DNA of 27,230 bases from Chara braunii. Lineage: Eukaryota; Streptophyta; Charophyceae; Charales; Characeae. Shown one piece after another: positions 1 through 8,883 of the stretch. The DNA lies in the NCBI GenBank assembly GCA_003427395.1, contig BFEA01000103.1, positions 1,146,090 to 1,173,319 of the forward strand, in the 5' to 3' direction. Made by a program: the position numbers and the translations under genes. Each line of letters starts with the position of its first letter. The first letter of the stretch is position 1. Under the pieces are notes generated by a model, which was not told the DNA's origin, did not search any database, and saw nothing but the letters and a program-made list of their open reading frames with translations.

Positions 1-600
1 CAGCGCTATACTACCTACTAGTGTGAGTGTGATCATAAGTTTGAAGCTCCCAAATCACCAAGATTGCATCAAGAAGCATCCATGTGTGAAGCGCTTCACT
101 ACCTACTAGTGTGAGTCTGAAAATCACAAATTTGAAGTTCCCAAATCACCCAGATTGCATCAAGAAACATCCATGTGTGAAGCGCTAAACTACCTACTAG
201 TGTGACTGTGAAAATCACAAGTTTGAAGTTCCCAAATCACCAAGATTGCATCAAGAAGCATTCATGTGTGAAGCGCTACACTACCTACTAGTGTGAGTGT
301 GAAAATCACAAGTTTGGAGGGCCCAAATCAACAAGATTGCATCAAGAAGCATCCATGGGTGCAACGCTATACTACCTACTGGTGTTAGTGTGAAAATCGC
401 AAGTTTGAAGCTCCCAAATCACTAAGATTGCATCAAGAAGCATCCATGGGTGCAGCGCTATACTACCTACTAGTGTGAGTGTGACAATCCCAAGTTTGAA
501 GCTTCCTAATCACCAAGATTGGTTCAAGAAGCATTTATGAATGAATCGGAGTACTACCCCCTAGTGTATAAGTGAAAGAGGAGAGTTTGAGTAGCCCATA
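1..600. repeat. 91-bp tandem satellite, left array
   Basis: The marker word ctacctacta starts at 11, 99, 190, 281, 372, 463 and (degenerate) 554, giving spacings of 88 once and then 91 repeatedly. Each unit also holds a caccaagattgcatcaagaa block and a catgtgtgaagcgc block. Units fall into two variants (catgtgtgaagcgc and catgggtgcagcgc). The last unit, from about 510, is strongly diverged and fades into the purine tract, as is usual at a satellite edge. The same satellite in the same orientation reappears at the right end of the window. Confidence 0.95.
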
Positions 601-801
601 AAGGAGAGAAGATGAAGTAAGAGAGGGTGGAGGAGAAGGGGAGAGAGATGAGGGAGATGAAGATGGAGAAAAAGATGAGGAAGACAAAGAGTATGGAAGT
701 AAAGAGGAGGAAGGAGGAGATGAAGAGAGGAGAGAAGGGAAGGAGGGAGGAGGGAATGAGGAGGAAGAAGGGGAAGGAGGAGGAGGGGAGGAAGAAGAAG
801 C

Positions 802-832
<31 letters not shown>

Positions 833-862
833 GAAGAAAAAGAAGAAGAAGAAGAAGGTGAA
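601..862. repeat. Purine-rich low-complexity tract ending in (GAA)n
   Basis: The + strand is almost pure A/G from about 605 to 860 and ends in GAA triplets from about 795. Open frames here (a lysine/glutamate-rich one on + and a leucine-rich one on -) are composition artefacts of a triplet microsatellite and are not called as genes. Confidence 0.9.
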
Positions 863-1440
863 GAAGTTTCTTCCTTCCTCTCACCTTGTTGATTCCTTGG
901 TGTTGGTGTCCTCTTGATAAAGCTTCATCTCCTTGCACAATCCCCTCTTGGCTATGGCTTCCTTCTTCTCCAAGCCCTTCTTTCCTCCTCCCTTGCTTTC
1001 TCTCAGGTTATGGCAAGTTCCCCCAGCTATGGCTATGGAGTCCTCCCCTCTAGGAGGGCTAATTGGGCTCGTCTAGCCTCTCCTTCTCTCCTACACCCAG
1101 AAGGGATATGGCGGATCACCTCCCAAGTGTCTCTCCTACCATCATTATCCTCTAGAGTCCTCTCCACTACCTCCTAGTCTCCCCTAAGCTCTCCCACTAG
1201 CATGGGCTCGTCCCTCCTCACTCGAAGTGCAAAGATGCTCCTCTGAGCTCACTTGGGCAGCATGGGCACTCCTCATGCAAATATGAGAGTGGCGGACTGC
1301 ATCCTCAGCTTATGTAGGCTGAAACCAGCAGTCCGGTCAGCCCATGAGCCTCCACATGAGCCTTGAGGTGAACCGAGGTACCCCCAAGGCAAAATTATCT
1401 TTCTAGGCCCTCCTGGAGGTACCTGGGCCTCATTTTGGCC
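863..1440. other. Non-coding, pyrimidine-rich stretch
   Basis: No convincing gene. The + strand is C/T-rich with short local repeats such as ctatggcttcc/ctatggctatgg. The short open frames have no recognisable protein character. Confidence 0.6.
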
Positions 1441-1448
1441 AAGTACAC

Positions 1449-1481
1449 GCAGTTCGAGTCGTTGGTAGCAACTCGGACTGC
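1449..1481. other. Hairpin, cagtccg family
   Basis: The arms gcagttcgagt (1449-1459) and actcggactgc (1471-1481) pair over 11 bp with one G-T wobble, around an 11-nt loop. It belongs to a recurring family that also occurs at 2443, 2953, 3114, 3665 and 3830. Confidence 0.7.
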
Positions 1482-1762
1482 CTCTTGGCCTACTCCGGTC
1501 TCCTTTTTGCCTCCCAAATGCTGCCCCCTTGCGTCCTACTGCCCAAGGGGTATTTTTACTTGAAAGAAAAAGACCTTGTTGACCTTTTTCTTGATTTTTT
1601 CAAGTTTCGGCCTCTTTTTAGTAGGCCGGAGCATTTTTCCATATGGCGGCACATTTTTCAGCCTTGGATTTGGCTGAGATCCAAGGCCAGCAATAATCCG
1701 AGCTACCCCCTCGTAGCCCTTGCTTCAATTTTCAGCCCCTAAGTCCAGTTTTTCAGTTTTTG

Positions 1763-1795
1763 GTGCATCTGGCTCTCTTTTGGGGCCAAATGCAC
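1763..1795. other. Hairpin, gtgcat family
   Basis: The arms gtgcatctggc (1763-1773) and gccaaatgcac (1785-1795) pair over 11 positions with one mismatch. Related hairpins lie at 3053-3086 and 3215-3248. Confidence 0.6.
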
Positions 1796-2442
1796 TGTTT
1801 TGTCCATCTCCCTCTTTTGTTTCTTTCCATTTTGGGTTGCCACCACATTCCGGAGCTAGCCGTTTTGAGCTGACCCACAAAAAACAGCTAGTTCCTCTCT
1901 ACCATGAGATCTGATCTCAGATCCATGGCCCCAAAAAAAAACGGTCACTTCCTTTTTGCATTTTCTCTCATTTTCAACTTTTTAATTCAGATTTTATTGA
2001 GTTATGGCCCTAAGGGCCATATCTCTGCAATCCGGATTGCCCTCCCTCATTCTAGGAGGGATGAGGTCACAGTTGGGACCTGCCAGTCCCTACTGTGCAG
2101 GTCCCAATAGGCCGGCACACTCTCCTCCACTCTTTTCTCCCCTTTTGTCTCATTCTCCCTCCTTTTCCTCTCATTTTTTTTTCTTTTTCTTTTATTTCTT
2201 TTGTGACAAGTGTCAAACTGCTGTGCACCCTCTTTCTAGGCCCTAGGGCCTCATTCAAGGTCAGGTTCATGGCTGTTACTTGGCCGTTACATCTCGGATT
2301 CCAATAATGGCACCCCCATGCTCCTAGGGGGCTCCATTTTGCTCCCGTTTGCCCAATTTTGAACCCCTTTCGCTCCGATTTTCTAAGGGCAGCCTTTTTT
2401 TCATGTTGAGCCTCTCAAGGCTCTATTTTCTTATGCCTTGCT

Positions 2443-2462
2443 AGTCCGAGATATCCCGGGCT
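2443..2462. other. Hairpin, cagtccg family
   Basis: agtccg (2443-2448) faces cgggct (2457-2462) with one wobble pair across an 8-nt loop. In the duplicated copy it corresponds to the hairpin at 3830-3849. Confidence 0.5.
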
Positions 2463-2546
2463 GCTGGGCAACCCTCCCAACATCCTTATTTCACTTTTTT
2501 TTCTTCCACGACTCTCTCACTTCCTAGTGGTGCTAATATTTTCCAC

Positions 2547-2571
2547 CGCCTAGATCCTCGATCTAGACGGT
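2547..2571. other. Hairpin after tagtggtgctaatatt, copy 1
   Basis: The arms ccgcctagatc (2547-2557) and gatctagacgg (2561-2571) pair over 11 positions with one mismatch and a 3-nt loop. The equivalent in copy 2 (3952-3975) keeps the stem with different bases. Confidence 0.7.
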
Positions 2572-2952
2572 GCCGTTTGCTTGCACAATTATTCTTTGTG
2601 TTCGCAACTGGTTCCCTTGGGACATCCCAAGTCCCCGCCATTTTCCTACATGCTAGCTCCATTTCTTTGTCCCACCGACGGTCCCACCGACGCGTGTCCC
2701 GTTTTTCGACTTTTATTATTTGGACTCATTTGGTCTCCGGCAACATTCCGGACGACGTCCCATTTTTATTTTTTTGGGGCCCATTGCCCTTGGTGGTCCC
2801 ATCATTTCTACATGTGTGCCGATTTTTCTAGGCCGTGGGATCTCATCTCACGGTTGCCGTTTACCGTTCTTACTTACCTCTTGCCGAAATTGCTCCTTTC
2901 TAGCCTTCTGGGCTTGCCGTAGCCCATTCTCCTTTGGCCTTGGCATCCCCAT

Positions 2953-2976
2953 GCAGTCTGTAATTTCTCGGACTGT
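2953..2976. other. Hairpin, cagtccg family
   Basis: cagtctg (2954-2960) faces cggactg (2969-2975) across the 8-nt loop taatttct, with one G-T wobble. Confidence 0.6.
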
Positions 2977-3052
2977 AGTCATGGTTATTTTCTATACTCA
3001 CAGCCCCACAACTTGCCCCATGTTAAAAGAAAATGAAGCGTTAAATTTTCTA

Positions 3053-3086
3053 GTGCATCCGGGCTCAATATTGATTTCGGATGCAC
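3053..3086. other. Hairpin, gtgcat family
   Basis: gtgcatccg (3053-3061) and cggatgcac (3078-3086) form a perfect 9-bp stem around a 16-nt loop. Confidence 0.7.
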
Positions 3087-3113
3087 ATTGAACATGTGTT
3101 TTCTCTCCCCCAT

Positions 3114-3137
3114 GCAGTCCGTTGCAACTCGGACTGC
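3114..3137. other. Hairpin, cagtccg family
   Basis: gcagtccg (3114-3121) and cggactgc (3130-3137) form a perfect 8-bp stem with an 8-nt loop. Confidence 0.75.
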
Positions 3138-3214
3138 AATGGGAGTCAATTCCTTAGCCCCAATGCCCCACAACTAGCTCCTACTCAAAAGAAAAAGAAA
3201 CGGTCAATTCCCAA

Positions 3215-3248
3215 GTGCATTCGGCCTTGATTTTGGCTTCGGATGCAC
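3215..3248. other. Hairpin, gtgcat family
   Basis: gtgcattcg (3215-3223) faces cggatgcac (3240-3248) with one wobble pair. It is the counterpart of 3053-3086 in the second 161-bp copy. Confidence 0.65.
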
Positions 3249-3299
3249 CTAAAACATGTGTTTCTCCTCATACATGTATTCCGCTTTATTCTGGTTGCA

Positions 3300-3357
3300 A
3301 GAGGCATTGATTTTCTTTGATTTTCTCTGCAAAAATCAAAGAAAATCAAAGTCCTCT
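3300..3357. other. Long inverted repeat (18-bp perfect stem)
   Basis: ttgattttctttgatttt (3307-3324) is perfectly complementary to aaaatcaaagaaaatcaa (3332-3349) across a 7-nt loop. A 5-bp outer stem (agagg 3300-3304 with cctct 3353-3357) follows a small internal loop. The fold is much stronger than the neighbouring hairpins. No function is apparent; it could be a small fold-back element or a small-RNA precursor-like structure. Confidence 0.85.
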
Positions 3358-3664
3358 GTAACTGTCATATTCCAGAATGAATCTGGTCAAAGATGTGACC
3401 GTTTTTTACCGTTAAGGCATTTTTCTCTTTTCGTTTTTTTTCTTTTTTTTTCTCCTTCTTTCTTGGACAGTAGGGAACTGCTAGTCCCTACCTATGGCAG
3501 TTCCTATTGACGGCCAACTCACTCACTCCCTCTCACTCTTTTTGTCTTATTCTCCCCATTTTCGTTTTTTTTCTCTCTTTTTTCTAGCATGCCAAGTGTC
3601 AAGTGACCGTTAAGGCCCTTTTCTAGTCTTTTCTTCTTAGTTTTGGTCCTCCCTATGCCCAAGG

Positions 3665-3690
3665 TGCAGTCCGTTATTTCTCGGACTGCA
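3665..3690. other. Hairpin, cagtccg family
   Basis: tgcagtccg (3665-3673) and cggactgca (3682-3690) form a perfect 9-bp stem with the 8-nt loop ttatttct. Confidence 0.75.
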
Positions 3691-3829
3691 ATAATGGTCT
3701 TCCCATGCCCATGGAAGCCTCCTTTTACTCCTACATTTCTCCCACAATGGTCCCTCCTACTCCGATTTTCTCCCGGAGGGCTATTTTTCACATGAGGTCT
3801 TATTTGACTCTATTTTCTTGAGAGAGGCT

Positions 3830-3849
3830 AATCCGATATTTTTCGGATT
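3830..3849. other. Hairpin, aatccga variant
   Basis: aatccga (3830-3836) and tcggatt (3843-3849) form a perfect 7-bp stem with a 6-nt loop. Compared with agtccg/cggact the second pair is A-T instead of G-C, a compensated change. Confidence 0.65.
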
Positions 3850-3951
3850 GCTCCCACGCCTCCCACTTCAGTTTTCTTTACTTTTTCTTTTCAGTTTGGC
3901 CTTCCCGTTTGTCACCACTAATACTTGCACTAGTGGTGCTAATATTCTTGG

Positions 3952-3975
3952 CCGTCAAGATGTCGATCTTGACGG
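3952..3975. other. Hairpin after tagtggtgctaatatt, copy 2
   Basis: ccgtcaagat (3952-3961) and atcttgacgg (3966-3975) form a perfect 10-bp stem with the loop gtcg. In the copy at 2547-2571 the same place has ctaga/tctag in the stem, so both arms changed together. Confidence 0.75.
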
Positions 3976-4054
3976 TGCACCTTGCATTTATTACTTTTTC
4001 CTCATGCGGTACCGTCGTTTCTTCTTGGGACTTTCACATGTCCCCGCTACTTGT

Positions 4055-4155
4055 CCCGTTGGTGGTCCCCGACACTTAGTCCCATCGGTGGTCCCCGACA
4101 CTTAGTCCCGCCGGTGGTCCTCGACACTTAGTCCCGTCGGCGGTCCCCGACACAT
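4055..4155. repeat. 26-bp tandem repeat, four copies
   Basis: ggtggtcc recurs at 4061, 4087, 4113 and (as ggcggtcc) 4139, exactly 26 bp apart. Each is followed by ccgacacttagtcc with small changes. On the minus strand each unit contains tgtcgggga, resembling the LTR-like start at 4704. Confidence 0.9.
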
Positions 4156-4680
4156 TTCGCCCCAGACGCCATTATTTTTACTTAGTCTCACGTGGCCCCG
4201 GGTGCCTTTCCCCGAGGGGTCCCATGCCCCTTGGGCGTCTTGTCGCCCCATAGCGACCCCTCTCCTTAGTCTTTCCTTGCGCCTTGTGTGTGCAGATCTC
4301 TTTGGTCGTGGGCCTCCGCTCCGAGGCTCCCGTAGGTGACCCCCACGTTGGCCCCTCATTATCTGGCTTCCCGCGGCTTCTGGCCGCCCATCCCTCGACT
4401 TCCTCATTCCCTTATTGTTGTCGCGCTGCAATTGCTAGTTCAAAGGGCCCTTTGGCCTTAGTCTTATTGCATTCCGATGGCCCTCCCGGTCTCCTGCTAT
4501 GTTTTATGTGCCCCTGTTCTTGCGCTCGCTCGCTTGCCGCCGCTTAGTTCTTTCTCCCTGTGGTTCTCGCCCCAGGGCATTACTCCCTCCTGCGGCCTAA
4601 TCCTTTATCTCGTCTCACTTCGGATTTCTCTGTTGTGCACAACTCGTCTATATTCGGTCTCTCGAGTGATGGGAAGTTAT
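4156..4680. other. Non-coding stretch, possible LTR body
   Basis: No gene recognised. It is C/T/G-rich with gggg/cccc runs (for example gtggccccgggtgcc and ccccgaggggtccc). It lies immediately inside the LTR-like end at 4704 and may be part of that LTR. Confidence 0.4.
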
Positions 4681-4740
4681 TCGGGACTCACCAGTCCCGA
4701 CACATTCCCCCCACTCTTTCACGATGTCCTCATCGCGCAC
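4681..4740 (-). other. LTR-like 3' terminus with polypurine tract (end A)
   Basis: On the minus strand this reads a short hairpin (cgatg-agga-catcg, near 4722-4735), then gagtggggggaa (a polypurine-tract-like run), then tgtgtcgggact, where an LTR beginning TG could start (first base about 4704). The first LTR bases form a perfect 8-bp hairpin (tcgggact 4681-4688 with agtcccga 4693-4700). A gatgaggacatc word before a G-rich polypurine tract is typical of the 3' end of plant Ty3/gypsy elements. No matching second LTR was found. Confidence 0.5.
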
Positions 4741-5565
4741 CAATCTCTTTTCAGTGAGTTTTGGAGGGAATAGATGAGAGAGGGGTATGAGATGTTATGG
4801 ATGGTTAGTTTGTCAAGGTCCGTTTCGTTCTTTCCCCATTCCTTTCTCAATGTTTTCCTTAGCTTCCGCCCCTTGGGGTGGAGGAGGGTATAAGGGAATC
4901 GAAGGTTCTATAGCTTAGACCATGTTGCTCATTTCCGTTATAGCGCTACCTCTTTATCTTTCCCTCAATTGAGATGCAAACTTCCTCTTCAGTCAACTTT
5001 GTATACCCAGCAAGGCAGTCTATAATTCTTTCAACTTTAGTAACATGAAGCAGACGGGGCTCTCCTCGCTTCATGCACGTAACTATTGGTATGCTGACTT
5101 TATTCCCAGGATGACAATTTATTGTCATAACACAATTGGTTTTCTAATTCTATGCGTTGGCTTTGTTGATAACAAATTGTAGGCAAGTTTTCGGATGCGA
5201 CTCAATGTCAGGCATTTGCTCCAAAAGGGAGATGTTCATCCAGTACAACCGCCGCCTTTATTGTGGTGATACCCACTTCGAATCAGTGAGTCCAGGCACA
5301 ACTCCCCTTAAGTGTTTCGTAATCTCAAATCTATCTTCCCATTTCACTGAGAAAACATTCCTGAGCAGAAACCATTTTGGTTTCGCCTTATTCATTACTC
5401 TTAGGGTCATAAAAAAAATAATTCACTTTTCGGCCCGTGCAATCCATGTTCTCCCGTCATTAATGCTTAGCCAGTTCCCATGTATTTTTCCCATGTTATT
5501 TTGCCCAGCTTATGTGTGTCATCCTCATTCGTCCTTTCTCGTATCTAGGCTTTAGAATGCGCGTC
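4741..5565. other. Non-coding stretch between the two LTR-like ends
   Basis: No gene recognised. The longest open frames (about 130 codons on +) have no protein-family character. The sequence becomes less GC-rich from about 4900. Confidence 0.5.
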
Positions 5566-5569
5566 ACTC

Positions 5570-6180
5570 AGTCTCTTTTATTCACATCTTTCTTCTGGTA
5601 TCTTTCCAGGCCTCTCTCCTACTCATGCAAAGTCCATTATATCTGTATCTCTTTTCTGGGCGTCTTGCCAGACTTTTCCTTAGGTCTATGCAAAGTCAAT
5701 TTCACATATCTTTCTTTTATGAACATCCTGCCAGACCTTCTCTCAAGCCCTTGCTAGGTCAAATACTCATTCATTTCTCTCCTTGACATCTTGCCAGGTC
5801 TCTTTTCAAGCCTATGCGGAGTCATTCACGCATCTTTTCCTCAGTTGGGCACCTTGCCAGACCTTTTCTCAAGCTCATGCAACGTCAATTACTCATCTGT
5901 TTCTCTTCTGGACATTTTGTCAGGTCTTTTCTCAAACTCATGCAACGTCAATTATTCGTCCGTTTCTCTTCTGGACATCTTGCCAGACCTTTTCTCAAGC
6001 CCATACAACGTCAATTACCCATCCATTCTTTTCTTCTGGACATCTTGCCAGGCCTTTTCTCAAGCCTGCGCAAAGTCAATTACTCATCTATTATTTTCTT
6101 CTGGATATCTTGCCAGACCTTTTTTCAAGCCTGCGTAAAGTCAATTACTCATTTATTCTTACGCTCATGATATCCTTCTC
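5570..6180. repeat. 63-66-bp tandem repeat, about nine copies
   Basis: The word caattactcatc or a variant starts near 5634, 5697, 5759, 5823, 5886, 5949, 6012, 6078 and 6142, so the period is 62-66 bp. Each unit reads roughly cttctggacatcttgccag, acctttctcaagc, catgcaacgt, caattactc. Because 63 is divisible by three, all three + frames stay open over 115-170 codons; these are repeat artefacts, not genes. The array abuts the LTR-like end at 6212 and is probably inside that LTR. Confidence 0.92.
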
Positions 6181-6204
6181 TTTTGCACGCTTTTTCTTTG
6201 GTAG

Positions 6205-6246
6205 ATGGTACACCTTCCCCCCACTCAAAATGCGATGTCCCCATCG
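6205..6246 (-). other. LTR-like 3' terminus with polypurine tract (end B)
   Basis: On the minus strand a perfect hairpin (tgcgatg-ggga-catcgca, 6231-6248 approximately) is followed by gagtggggggaagg, a polypurine-tract-like run, and then tgtaccatctacc, which could be the first bases of an LTR starting at 6212. The arrangement is the same as end A at 4704, but the sequence beyond the TG is different. It is correctly oriented to be the 3' LTR boundary of the gag-pol element at 9.9-17 kb. Confidence 0.5.
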
Positions 6247-6249
6247 CAC

Positions 6250-7440
6250 GACTAGTTCTCACTCGGAGGTACGCAGACCTTGGCCCACCAACTAAGTAGA
6301 CGGATGTCGGCTCATCAGCCCCAAAAAAGAAGGGTGATCAGTCCTCCCCCTGCTGATAACTCACCCCACCCTCTACTCCAATCCGACCTTTTGCTGCTTA
6401 CGAGACGGGCGTCATCACTGAGGTACCACCCCACATTTGGAAGGTAGGTCCAGTCCAAGCCTCCCAGGACCCCATCTTGCGGTAAGTGCTTTCTCGCGAA
6501 TCGTTCCTCCCGAGCGATGTTTTCTTGGATCCGTCCTCTTCCTTTCAAGAGAGTTGTGGCTCTCTATTAGTCTGCGAGTGCAGTTACGAAGACCTCGCGG
6601 TTAGTCCCGGAACGGTTGTAATGATCCGGCAGCACGGTGTCACTCACCCTGTAGTGGTTGCGGCTTCCTCTCAGTACCACGCCCGATTCCTCCCTCTGGA
6701 CAGTGCTGCTCAACTTAACGCGAGCAGCCGTGGTCCATTCCAAACAGTCATGTTGCCCCTCTACGGCATGGCGTGTAGTTGGGGAGAAAAAAAAATGAGA
6801 CTTAGGAAAAAGAATGGCTCTCTTGCCCGTTTGGCACCACGCCCTTGACGTTTAGGTTTCAACATGAGGCGCAGTTTGAACTCCCCGACTAGAGCTCGTT
6901 GTTGGGGTTGGTTCGGGACGGCTAGCATCAATCAAAGAGAGAGGTGCTTTGGTCCTTTAACCCTTATTCCTTCTTATGAGGAGCAGGTCGCACTGAGACT
7001 TTTCCCTTAACGGGTAGAGGTCTTGGGGTCGCGATGCAGGCATTGCTATCCCCCTTATGTTGAGATCTGAGACTAGAAAAAAAAGAAATCTCAATCTCTT
7101 GTTATTTCCATGGTCGGCCTGGTGACCTTACATCAAGTTGCCTAGGGTCCCCTGGCTACACAATGCAATATTCAATCTTCAAACACTCAATCTCATGCTA
7201 TTTCCAAGGCTGATTCTCATGGTTGGTCCGACAGCCTCTCATCAACAAGGCCACCCACATGGCCGGTCTGGCGGTCATTTTCTCAATAGTCATTTCTCAA
7301 GACTGCCCCTTCCGCCCATTCAATCCTCAATTCTCTCATTCCGCAACACCCAATCTATGTGACCGTCCCAACGGTCTCTTCCCTTCTCGGCTTTAAGGCT
7401 CTGCTTCTTTATCCTGTCCTTCTCATTCACCTCTCTCTTC
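6250..7440. other. Non-coding stretch, possible 3' untranslated region of the retroelement
   Basis: No gene recognised. Two short A-runs occur (about 6786-6795 and 7076-7085). From about 7085 there are diverged local repeats around aatctc..tatttcca(t/a)gg. Confidence 0.5.
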
Positions 7441-7444
7441 CGCC

Positions 7445-7615
7445 CCCTTGGCTATTTCAGCAGTCGACCCACCGGCCTTTTCCATCTCTTCCGTCCATCC
7501 CATTGGCTATTTCAATGACCGACTGACCGACCTTTTCCATCTCTTTCATCCATCCGTTGGCTATTTCAATGACCGACCCACCGCCTTTTCCATCCCTTAT
7601 TGCTCATTCCAACAC
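7445..7615. repeat. 54-55-bp tandem repeat, three copies
   Basis: ggctatttca starts at 7450, 7505 and 7559. Each copy continues through cgaccnaccg..ccttttccatc and ccatcc. The copies are well matched. Confidence 0.85.
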
Positions 7616-7699
7616 ATTCTCAATCAACCTTTCTCAATCAACCTTTCTCAATCCAATATGCAGGGGACCCCGGTGCCTATTTCAAAAGGGATGACCCTT

Positions 7700-7960
7700 G
7701 TCAGGGGTCATTCCCGAACAACCTGGTTAGGGTCGTTCTTTTCCATTCTCAAGTCGAACAGCCTGGTTAGGGTCATTCCTTTCCATTCTCAAGTCGAACA
7801 GCTTGGTTAGGTCATTCCTTTCCATTCTTAAGTCGAACAGCCTGGTTAGGGTCATTCCTTTCCGTTCTCAAGTGGAACAGCCTGGTTAGGGTAATTCCTT
7901 TCCATTATCAAGTCGAACAGTCTGGTTAGGGTCATTCCTTTCCATTCTCAATGTTAGTGC
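7700..7960. repeat. 40-bp tandem repeat, about six copies
   Basis: aagtcgaaca (or aagtggaaca) starts at 7751, 7791, 7830, 7870 and 7910, each followed by gcctggttagggtcattcct and ttccattctc. The period is 39-40 bp. Copies are nearly identical, so this looks like a young local expansion. Confidence 0.93.
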
Positions 7961-8883
7961 CCGAGGGGGTGGGCCTCGAGGTTACGGATCCCATTTCTGT
8001 CTTGGAGGTTAGGAGGTGGTCATCTCATCTTTTGTGTGTTGTGCTCTTTCCTCCATTTCTCATAGTAATGTACCATCCATCTCATTTCTCACAGTAATGT
8101 ATTATCCATGCATACATCCGACTTAGCATCTAGCACTCGAGTTGGGGCTCGCGTCCCCAAGCAGTACTAACTCACCCGGCCATTCAACCATAGCAAGAGA
8201 CAGGGGCGCCCCCTTTTTTCTTCACTCGTTCCGACGACTCAGATCTTGATCATTCTTAGACTAATTCATGACTCGGTTGGATTAGGCTCCTAGGGAAGGA
8301 GTATTCTTCATGCCTCTTAACCCATAGGTTCCCTAACCTCTCTTGTACTCAACCAATCATTCAATGCCATGGTTCGCTCGTCAATCTGTACTCAAGGTTT
8401 TCCCCTCTCAAAAGCATAATCCTTATTTCATCCAGAATTCACAATACACCCTCTCCCAACTGGTCCCATCCCTTCCCTCATGTCCTTGTCTTGTGTACCC
8501 GCTTTCGAAGGTAGCTCACCCAAAAGTAGCCTTAATATGTTATCTTCTAATCTTATCACGACACAGTCTTAGTTGGTCCTTCCATCACTCATCCTTTGCA
8601 AGCTTACTCATACTATACACATTCTGCCCCAATGTTTTGTAATAATAAAAAAAAACAGGATTCTTGTCCAACTCTCAATCAACATCTAATGCCTATTGTT
8701 GTCTTGTGCCTCAACTTGCCCGTTTCCTAGTCCACCGTGTTCCTCAGCCGGCTGTCTAACCCCCAGGCCGAAGGTCTCGATTTCTCTTTTCATCCTTACA
8801 ATTTTCCGTAACTCTGCCTCGTTAAAAAAGTCCAGTGGTGTGGCTTCCACCCCTGCCCTTGCGAGTTCCCGAGTCTTGATAAT
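7961..8883. other. Non-coding stretch downstream of the 3' ORF
   Basis: No gene recognised. A c/g-rich inverted word lies near 7967 (gcccgagg/cctcgag), and an A-run lies at about 8648. Confidence 0.5.

Larger units (their letters stand above)
2040..2680. repeat. Diverged 1.4-kb-spaced duplication, copy 1
   Basis: The order of landmarks here matches 3440-4085: an agtcccta pair, a C/T-rich run, a caagtgtcaa word, an aataatgg word, ctccgattttct, a gctctattttctt-like block, tagtggtgctaatatt (2525) and a 10-11 bp hairpin. The same words recur about 1400 bp downstream (tagtggtgctaatatt at 3931). Identity looks moderate, so the duplication is old. It may lie inside a long LTR or represent two related LTR fragments. 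Confidence 0.75.
2949..3260. repeat. 161-bp tandem duplication, two copies
   Basis: ccatgcagtc starts at 2949 and again at 3110. Each copy continues in the same order: a cagtccg hairpin, ccccacaact, an A-rich block with aaaagaaa, a gtgcat hairpin, and acatgtgttt. The copies are diverged but collinear. Confidence 0.8.
3440..4085. repeat. Diverged 1.4-kb-spaced duplication, copy 2
   Basis: Collinear with 2040-2680: agtcccta near 3482, a C/T run, ccaagtgtcaagtg, cggactgcaataatgg, ctccgattttct, a gactctattttctt block, tagtggtgctaatatt (3931) and a hairpin, then a cgtcccgttggtgg-like stretch matching the gtcccaccgacg repeats near 2675. Confidence 0.75.

Noticed and set aside
1-600. Regularly spaced repeats as a possible CRISPR array
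   Set aside because: The whole 91-bp unit is repeated with no unique spacers, and the window is eukaryotic.
561-938. Open frames rich in Leu (minus) or Lys/Glu (plus)
   Set aside because: They follow the purine/GAA microsatellite and have no composition other than that of the repeat.
4102-4431. 109-codon minus frame rich in Arg and Gly
   Set aside because: It overlaps the 26-bp tandem repeat and GC-rich non-coding DNA and shows no protein-like pattern.
5783-6295. Three overlapping + strand frames of 115-170 codons
   Set aside because: All three frames stay open because the tandem period (63 bp) is a multiple of three; a true gene would favour one frame.
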